Below are positions 1-64,000 of a stretch of DNA of 64,000 nt, piece after piece. A program made the translations under genes and the position numbers. The number at the start of each line of letters is the position of its first letter. Position 1 is the stretch's first letter. The notes beneath the pieces were generated by a model. The model was not told the DNA's origin. It did no database searches and saw only the letters and a program-made list of their open reading frames with translations. Source of the stretch: Amorphochlora amoebiformis (taxonomy: Eukaryota; Cercozoa; Chlorarachniophyceae); NCBI GenBank assembly GCA_054601695.1, contig BAAHQB010000140.1:186001-250000 (forward strand), given 5' to 3'.

Positions 1-46
1 CTTTTTATCTAAACCCTTGACATCTGACCTCTATCCCTGCCCCCAG

Positions 47-16685
<16,639 letters not shown>

Positions 16686-18420
16686 TATTCGCCGAGTGAC
16701 CTATAACGACCTCGGTCATTTATAACAAATTTATACATAGTCGTAAGCATCAGTACAAGGCTTGTACTCCGCCTAACGCTGTACACTTGATAGGAGGCAG
16801 GAGAGATATATGAATGAGCCACCTTGTCGTAACTCTCAAGTTATTCCATTCATAATGTGAAAAATTGAGGGTGGAAAAAAAAAATACCTTTCTTTGTGGA
16901 TTACTGCATGTGTATTCATTCATACCCACAATTGTACAGTTACAGACCAGCCTGATGTTACTATAGTCTAGTATCTAGTGTACGGGAGCCTGAGGAGTAC
17001 CATAGTTCATTGATGTATCTATCATATATATATCATGGTGCAACTCTAGAACTGCGGTGTAATACATATACACATAACCTAAGTATTATTATACACAACG
17101 TTATATACATCATGCTCGGCCAGCCAGCTTAGGTTTGCAGTACAAGTTACTATACTTTCCAGACTTCAGCCAATATACGTACGTACGTACGTACATACGG
17201 TATACGTATATATGACTATTATGAGTCATTATATACGTACGTGCGTATATCCAGTATATATACACACTGTATACGTATTATATACCTACGTATACGTATT
17301 GTTTGTGTATTCTAGATACTGGCCTCTTGAATGATATGTACATACCGTAACATACGTACACACGTTCGAGGCCGCACTGATATTAGTTATAGTACGTATA
17401 TAGTATAATATTATTCCGTCACCTAGGTTACTGATGTAGCTAGTACATGTACACATGTCCGCGCCAGTGGCCACTGGCCATGGTGAATCCTTCCGAGTGA
17501 AACTGTGCAATCCACCGTGTTACGTACGTATACGTACTGCGAGAGTCTAGAGTCTAGACCGTATTTTATCTATCTAGTCTGATGGTCATTATGCATCTGA
17601 CCGTGATCATACCGTGTCCTAGGCTAGCTAGACTACGATTATCATGCGTCTATAGCCTCAGCTAGACTTAACAGGATTACAATTCTTCTAGCAATTAGTC
17701 TATATTACACTGAGCCACAATCTATCTCAGTGTTCGGAATAATACTCAAATCGTATACGCATACGTACTATATGCATATGATGAGAACGTACTAAACAGT
17801 TTTCTATCAACACCTACTAACCAGTTTTTTTGAATCAATGAAAGAAAGCCTTTGTAACCAGGATCAATTATAATAATGTAGATTTAAAATTCCCTTGATT
17901 TTCTCTGAACTAGGATATATATATATACTATGGCAGGCTCTAAGTAAATTCACGGGAGGGAGCTGTACAACGAACGAATGCTCATAATCAAGTTGATGGT
18001 AGCAGTCAGTCTTTCGCTACCGGATGGAGTTATTTCTTAAATAGTGAATAGGGAGGAGTAAGTAGTGTATACCTATCGATATACGGGGGATATTGCGGGT
18101 GTATCGATCGATCGGTCACGATTTGGGTTTCGGAGCCCACTTAAGTCGTTCTGGGTCCATAATCGGAAGATCTCTCGTCTCCCTATGTGTATTATGTGAT
18201 GATCAGAAGTCTACGTTACTTTTATATATGTGTATGTATATGTGTATATATGTGTGTATGTGTATGTATGCATATATACAGGTATGTACATATGTAATAT
18301 ATATATATATATATATAATATATGTATATATATATATACATACATATATATGTATGTATATATGTAAGTATGGAATATTGTTATTTCTAATATTGGTATA
18401 AATTATATGTATAATACATT
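16686..18420. other. GH81 3' flank, low-repeat, TACGTA-rich
   Basis: After the GH81 stop the sequence is no longer AT microsatellite. At 16752-16768 there is a palindrome with arms AGTACAAG/CTTGTACT around a single G. From 17175 to 17290 and near 17520 there are many TACGTA/GTATAC palindromes, including four TACG units in a row. The open stretches at 17286-17510 (-) and 18093-18215 (+) match no family I know and lack convincing splice context. From 18220 AT repeats resume. Confidence 0.6.
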
Positions 18421-18433
18421 TCAATAATATGTG

Positions 18434-18471
<38 letters not shown>

Positions 18472-18742
18472 GCGTGTGTATACATACTGTACTAGGACAT
18501 ACTGTATGAACACAAATATTAATTATATCTATACGAACAAATATAAATATATATATATATATATATATAATATTTAGTTACCTGTACATGAACAAAATAT
18601 ATATTTAAATTAGATATATATATATATATTATATATTATATACATATATATTAACAAATATATATATATTTGTTAATATATATGTATATAATATAGAATA
18701 TTATATATTTTAAGATTTAATATATACATATATACATAGTAG

Positions 18743-18773
<31 letters not shown>

Positions 18774-18782
18774 CATATATAT

Positions 18783-18859
<77 letters not shown>

Positions 18860-18947
18860 CACGTAATATATATAGTTGCATATAATATACACACATGTAT
18901 ATATATATACACATATACATATATATATTATATATATTACATTATAA

Positions 18948-18978
<31 letters not shown>

Positions 18979-19049
18979 TATAATACATATATATGTATAT
19001 ATGTATATATATCTATATACATATACACACACAATATACACAAATACAC

Positions 19050-19300
19050 TCACGGATATCCATCCCTCAGGACGCGAAAGTTCTGATAACTATCGCTGAA
19101 TTTTCTCTCAACAGGTTCCGAGCCTATCGCTGGCATCTGAGTCATCATCAGGTTAACATCAGGATAAAATCCCAGGGTCAGCACTTCACTTGGTTTGGGG
19201 AGCTTTAGATAGATCCCTTTCAAGGTCGCATGTCCACCAGAAGACGAATAGAATGAAATATTGTAAACATACTAGAATACGACCAGAGACAGTGCCGCTT
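19050..19300 (-). other. Unassigned open stretch, possible exon
   Basis: On the minus strand about 70 codons are open, including KGIYLKLPKPSEVLTLGF and [20 protein letters not shown]. They start after a TTCTAG acceptor-like site and end at a GTGAGT donor-like site near 19058. The plus strand is also partly open. I do not recognise the product. It lies downstream of the DUF212 gene, whose frame has already stopped, so it would belong to another gene or be a remnant. Confidence 0.3.
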
Positions 19301-19319
19301 AGCATTGCTAATCAGAAGA

Positions 19320-19900
19320 GGGGGTGGGGGGGGGTTAAATCAAGATAGAGAGTGAGAGAGGAGAGGGTAGGATTAAGGTTGTTAATGAGGGGTTAAATCA
19401 AGAGAGAGAGAGAGGAGAGGGTAGGATTAAGGTTGTTAATGAGAGGGGTTAAATCAAGAGAGAGAGAGAGAGGAGAGGGTAGGATTAAGGTTGTTAATGC
19501 CAGGGGGGGGGGACGGGGGGAAGGGGTAAATAAAGAGAGAGAGAGATAGAGAGGAGAGGGTCGGATTAAGGTGAAAATGGTTAGGGCCTGAAGATAGATA
19601 CAGAGGGAAAAATTGTGGCTCCTAGCGTTGAAAGAGAGAAGAGAGAGAGAGAGAGAGAGGGAGAGAGAAATAGAGAAATAGAGAAATATAGAGAGAGAGA
19701 GGGAGAGAGAAATAGAGAAATAGAGAGAGAGAGCGCGCGAGAGAGCGAGAGAGAGAGAGAGCGAGAGAGCGAGCGAGTGAGATCACAAGATTAAAGGGAA
19801 GCGTTATGGATAGCAACTTTCGGGCAGAAATATATTGGAGGGTAAAGAGTAGAGAGCAGAGAGAGAGTGAAAGAGAGACATGTAGAGGGTAAGGGTAACG
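19320..19900. repeat. GA-rich minisatellite, ~60-base units
   Basis: Units of GGGGTTAAATCAAGAGAGAGAGAG followed by AGGAGAGGGTAGGATTAAGG are repeated about four times (19330-19580). They are followed by simple GAGAGA runs to about 19900. The unit ends resemble degenerate TTAGGG. Confidence 0.85.
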
Positions 19901-19924
19901 GTAAAACGGTTAGGGTAAGCAGTG

Positions 19925-20153
19925 ACTGACGTCAGATCGGCTTCGGATTCCTGAACTGCAGCAGAATCGGGACAATTTGCCGAAGACAACCTGTGGGATT
20001 CATGAGGATAAGAGTTTTAGGGGGGAAGGGATTTTTTCTATATATGTGTATGTATGTAAATCGATATGTATATATGTATGTATGTATATATATATAAATA
20101 TATGTATACATGTATGTATATAAAAATATATGTATATATATGTATATATGGAT

Positions 20154-20213
<60 letters not shown>

Positions 20214-20329
20214 TATGTATGTATACACACATATATATACATAATATTTATGCATATGTATGTATACACATGTATCAATACAATACATCCCAAGACCCAC
20301 GAGGAAACATCCTTAGCTACCACATACTT

Positions 20330-20421
<92 letters not shown>

Positions 20422-20452
20422 TAGTAATACCAGGGCCGTGCATATCATCAGT
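19925..20452. other. Stretch between GA repeat and exon-copy array
   Basis: Mostly (TA)n. Two islands are not repeat: 19925-20030 and 20278-20332. On the minus strand the second reads [16 protein letters not shown], after an AAG acceptor-like site. Neither could be tied to a neighbouring gene by phase, and no family was recognised. Confidence 0.3.
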
Positions 20453-27750
<7,298 letters not shown>

Positions 27751-28226
27751 GGGTGTCCAGAGGATCAAGGGAAACGGACGGCTACGGGACGACGCCTCCC
27801 AGCGTAGACGTCGATCGCCACGAGACCCCCCCTGGAAACTCTTGCCGTCACGGGAAGTGTCCCGGGGGTGTCCTCCAGTGCCTTTGAAAATGATATGTCA
27901 CATCATATGTGACATATCTCGGATCTATTACTCGATCCATTCGTGGGTTCTTACGTGCGATTTAATTTCGATTCAAATGTTGGACCTCGAACCCAGGGAA
28001 TCCCCGTGAATCCCCGAAAGACTCACAGAATTGTCGCTCCCCCCCGCTATACCCCAATGTTTGATGTCTCCTGCCTCCTCTTTTTCGTTTCGTCTCTATT
28101 CCATGCAGTCTTCACCTGTGTAAATATCCGTTGAAAGTCTTTTTTTGGATCTGGAATAGGCAATCGCTGTGATAGCTCACACTGCTATGTGCCATTGACG
28201 TCAGAGTGAGATCTTCTTAGGCTACA
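27751..28226. promoter_or_regulatory. Divergent promoter region between DUF212 and phosphatase genes
   Basis: 476 bases separate the two start codons. The region holds no AT microsatellite and no convincing exon. It contains the palindrome at 27892-27918 and, near 28064-28118, a pyrimidine-rich stretch. No TATA box stands out. Confidence 0.6.
27892..27918. promoter_or_regulatory. Perfect inverted repeat in the divergent promoter
   Basis: Arms GATATGTCACA and TGTGACATATC (11 bp each) around TCATA. Its place between two divergent genes fits a binding site for a dimeric DNA-binding protein acting on one or both; that role is inference. Confidence 0.55.
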
Positions 28227-30691
<2,465 letters not shown>

Positions 30692-30696
30692 CGATA

Positions 30697-30734
30697 CTCG
30701 GACGTATGAGCTGTCTCATGATCATACGTCCGAG
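30697..30734 (+). other. Stem-loop 5 bases after the phosphatase stop codon
   Basis: Perfect 13-bp arms CTCGGACGTATGA / TCATACGTCCGAG with a 12-base loop GCTGTCTCATGA. It begins five bases after the TGA at 30689-30691, so it would lie at the start of the 3' untranslated region. Confidence 0.75.
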
Positions 30735-31082
30735 GGACTCGTGAGCAGCCTTCTTTGTAAGAGTCTCAACAACCCTTGCATGCTGGGGCCGCTAGAGTAT
30801 TATATGGTTTCCCATTAATAAATACCACGAAATCCGAACTTGTACATACTGCATTGAACCTCGCCTCATAATAGCGATTGTCATTCTGAAAAATAGTTGT
30901 CATTATATAGTTGAAGTGTGCTATGAAACCAAACCATTTGGTGAATATTTGCTATCTTATCATTTGACAATATGACGTACCGTAAATTGGTTCATTAATT
31001 AAAATTCACACAGCTAGTGGTGCCGGCACAGACAGCCCTACTACTAGTACTAGCCTGGACCCAATATAATAAAACGAGATCA
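30735..31082. other. Convergent intergenic region
   Basis: About 350 bases between the phosphatase 3' end and the stop of the minus-strand gene. It is unique sequence without microsatellite, and nothing further was recognised. ATTAATAAATACC near 30815 contains an AATAAA-like element that could serve polyadenylation of the plus-strand gene. Confidence 0.45.
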
Positions 31083-31692
31083 TCACGCAGCATCAAAATT
31101 TGAAGTGCCTACTCCCGCAGGATTTGTCCCTCGCTCGTCGACTGTTTTCTCCCCAACTTCAACCGTCGGTAGCGGCTTGCGGGATCCCTGTAGCGCTTTC
31201 CAGCCGTCACTAGGTGGAAATTCGCCCTGTACGTATACATTTAAAAAATTCCAGATACCTATCAGATTAAAATGTCTAAGGATGTAAGTGTTTCTGATTC
31301 CTCTCCCCCTCACTCGGCCTAGGTGTGTTCTCAACCTTATCCGCAACAATATAAACCCCAGCGCCGCTGGGGCCATCGATCCACCAACGCCCGTCCGACT
31401 TGTTCCAGTATATGTAGCTCCCGTTCTCTAGTATTTTGTTGAAAACATTTATCTTGACTGAAGAAGCAATGTATCTGCACTGACCTGCCTCGAACCACAA
31501 GCGCTTCTGGTCTGACAGCTCCTCCCACATCTCCTTCGGTTCCCAAAACATCTTCTGACAGGTAGAAGCGAAGCCCTTGGGAATGGAAAGAGGATTTTGC
31601 GCCAAAAATACCCCGTTGACTGCAGCCACGCCCGCATTCTTCACGGTGACCACTGGAGTCTTCCCCGATTTGCATTCTGTTTTAGTAGCCAT
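31083..31692 (-). CDS. Unrecognised 166-residue protein, 2 exons
   Basis: Exons 31336-31692 and 31083-31226, joined in phase 0 across a 109-base intron (GTTGAG...TACAG). The ATG at 31692 and TGA at 31083 give 166 residues. The N-terminal part has VKNAGVAAVNGVFL, then a Trp- and Tyr-rich part (NGSYIYWNKSDGRWWIDG, GVYIVADKGEFPPSDGWKAL). This repeats a pattern (asparagine-glycine-aromatic, then W-x-I, then P-x-x-G-W) seen in many uncharacterised protist proteins. No signal peptide or membrane segment. Function not known. It is divergent from GPATCH1, 394 bases away. The second exon carries a low-complexity Ser/Thr/Gly tail. Confidence 0.75.
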
Positions 31693-32086
31693 GGAGTAGA
31701 TTCGAGAGCCGACGTTGAAGGTGGAGAAGGATCGGAGGCGTGAGCAGGAACCAGAAAGGATGCAGAGAGCGAGTACAGAGGATATAATGGCGGATTACAC
31801 GAGCGCGGTGCAGAAGCACTAGGGAAGGAATGTTGTGGCTATCCGTCCTCGTTCGTTTGTGGCTACAAGAAGGTTGTCAAACCTATCACAAGGTCTGATA
31901 TCTATATGGAGCACCAAGAAGTATATTAGAATATTGATTTTTTGATATACGATATCAGATGTAGATATGCGAATATATGTGTGAAAGGCCCCCCTTTCTG
32001 TAGTACATGGATTCCGAATAATTCCGAAAATATCGGCTGTGGCGCCTCTTCGCCTTCTCGCCACCCTCTGTGAGGAATCGACGGCC
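31693..32086. promoter_or_regulatory. Divergent promoter region between the 166-residue gene and GPATCH1
   Basis: 394 bases between two start codons, non-repetitive, somewhat AT-rich from 31890 to 31990 (TTGATTTTTTGATATACGATATCAGAT). No specific element can be named with confidence. Confidence 0.55.
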
Positions 32087-48431
<16,345 letters not shown>

Positions 48432-48667
48432 TACTTTAATAGTTCGCGCCATTATGCGTGATAAGTATATATATATATATATCGAAGTAACTTAAGTTAT
48501 GATTTACAAACTGATCGTAACTTAGCTGGTAGTCATGATATCGGCTACAGTTATTCTGGTTATTGTTCAATCTGAGAGCGTAGTGTCTAGACTATCCGTG
48601 TGCACACTGTAATATAGGACGTCTAGGATGTGAGATAAGGTACCAACAGCATCACACACAGACTCAC

Positions 48668-48737
<70 letters not shown>

Positions 48738-48805
48738 TGTACTACATATATATATGTATATATATATATATATATCTGGTATATATATATATGTATATAT
48801 ATATA

Positions 48806-48845
<40 letters not shown>

Positions 48846-48846
48846 A

Positions 48847-48888
<42 letters not shown>

Positions 48889-49824
48889 TGTGTGTATCTG
48901 GTAAATTTGTATGCTCAGTCACTTAGTGGCACGCCAACTTCATACGTAACAACCATGATACGTCGTCACATACGTGCGTATATACGTACGTATACGTACC
49001 ATTGTACCAATTTGCATACGTACCGGAACAAGAATCGATGCAGCATACGTATACTGTATACTGCATACGTACGCACCAGAGGTATATCTCATGCGTATTA
49101 GAATCTTGCCTTGAAACTAGACCTGTATACGTACGCACCAGAGGTATATCTCATGCGTATTAGAATCTTGCCTTGAAACTAGACCTGTATACGTACGCAC
49201 CAGAGGTATATATCTCATGCGTATTAGAATCTTGCCTTGAAACTAGACCTAGATAACGCATGCGCACTCGGATGATATGTCGTTGCATACAAAACAACAC
49301 GCCTGAGCTTGTGACATTCCCATCTTCGTAGACAATAACTCACACCAAACCAAATAAGTTGTGACTAGTTGTGACGTTACTCTGCAGGGCCCTGGTGACT
49401 TGCCTAGTTGTGGATGATCGGATACATCATCTTGAAAATCAACTGGGGTCCCGCAGTACTAACGTTGCGCGTACGTACCGTAGGCTACTAGTTACTATTA
49501 ATCTAGTTAATTAATTCGCTTATACCGTGAGACTATATATCAGGTATAACCCTCAGCCGCCATAAATGTATAATCTATACTCTATCTTTAGTCTCCCTCG
49601 TATGAGGCTTATCTACGTAGCGGTTTTACGTACACTAGTAACCGAACTTAAAATTAAAGCTCCAAAGTTACGATTTAGATCTATCTGACGCTCAGTATGG
49701 CATATCTCTAGTATCTTTTGATGAATCTGATTCGGATCGACACTCCTATATACAGTATTTTACCGCGCTGTATCATTCATCTCATTCATCTAGTGTACGA
49801 ATCGGACAACTAACTTAATTAAAA
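48432..49824. other. Convergent 3' flank of GPATCH1 and importin beta genes
   Basis: 1.4 kb between two stop codons. It holds a (TA)n block (48660-48810), a (GT)n run (48808-48893) and unique sequence rich in TACGTA/GTATAC palindromes (48960-49070, 49465-49475, 49610-49635). It also contains the 62-base tandem repeat listed separately. No exon was seen. Confidence 0.7.
49066..49250. repeat. Three tandem 62-base repeats
   Basis: Unit from ACGTACGCACCAGAGGTATA to GCCTTGAAACTAGACCTGTA, three times in a row starting at 49067, 49129 and 49191. The copies are almost identical; the third has one extra TA. Confidence 0.95.
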
Positions 49825-63864
<14,040 letters not shown>

Positions 63865-63880
63865 CTGTATATATGCATAC

Positions 63881-63931
<51 letters not shown>

Positions 63932-64000
63932 AATAATATATATATATAAATATACATGCATACATATATATATATATATATATAATATATATATATATAT

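Overview
This window is nuclear DNA from an intron-rich eukaryote, most likely a protist or alga. It has GT-AG introns, split protein families of eukaryotic type (importin beta, GPATCH1) and TTAGGG/CCCTAA repeats of telomere type scattered inside introns. A GH81 glucanase of a type I associate with oomycetes and plants, together with a DUF212 (divergent PAP2) protein, would suit a stramenopile- or alga-like host, but this is a weak inference. Roughly nine tenths of the window is non-coding. The dominant component is (TA)n microsatellite, followed by CT/GA tracts and CCCTAA arrays. Almost all long open frames made of Tyr-Ile-Tyr-Ile are simply (TA)n read in frame and are not genes.

Six genes were rebuilt exon by exon, using splice sites, exon phase and family motifs. 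(1) + strand, 47-16685: GH81 endo-1,3-beta-glucanase, 5' end outside the window, 25 exons whose phases chain without a break to a TAA. (2) - strand, 27750-21785: DUF212 membrane protein, whose last exon is followed by an array of copies of itself. (3) + strand, 28227-30691: dual-specificity phosphatase, with a 13-bp stem-loop just after the stop. (4) - strand, 31692-31083: small unrecognised two-exon protein. (5) + strand, 32087-48431: GPATCH1-type G-patch splicing factor in more than 20 exons. (6) - strand, 63864-49825: importin beta (karyopherin beta-1), C-terminal two thirds, 5' end outside the window.

Genes 2/3 and 4/5 are divergent pairs with short shared promoter regions (476 and 394 bp). 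Genes 3/4 and 5/6 are convergent. The 3' flanks of GH81 (16.7-17.9 kb) and of the GPATCH1/importin pair (48.4-49.8 kb) are the only long stretches that are neither AT microsatellite nor coding. Both are rich in TACGTA-type palindromes. No tRNA, rRNA or CRISPR array was seen. One tRNA-like SINE candidate lies at 40.6-40.86 kb.

The most unusual feature is a recurring architecture in which an exon, or an exon edge with its splice site, is copied several times into the neighbouring intron, the copies being separated by (TA)n tracts of variable length. The best cases are the DUF212 terminal exon (9 copies, 20.45-21.83 kb) and the importin exon start (10 copies, one inverted, 60.1-61.2 kb). Smaller cases occur in GH81, GPATCH1 and importin. 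The genes have no obvious common pathway: glucan hydrolysis, a membrane phosphatase-like protein, a protein phosphatase, pre-mRNA splicing and nuclear import.
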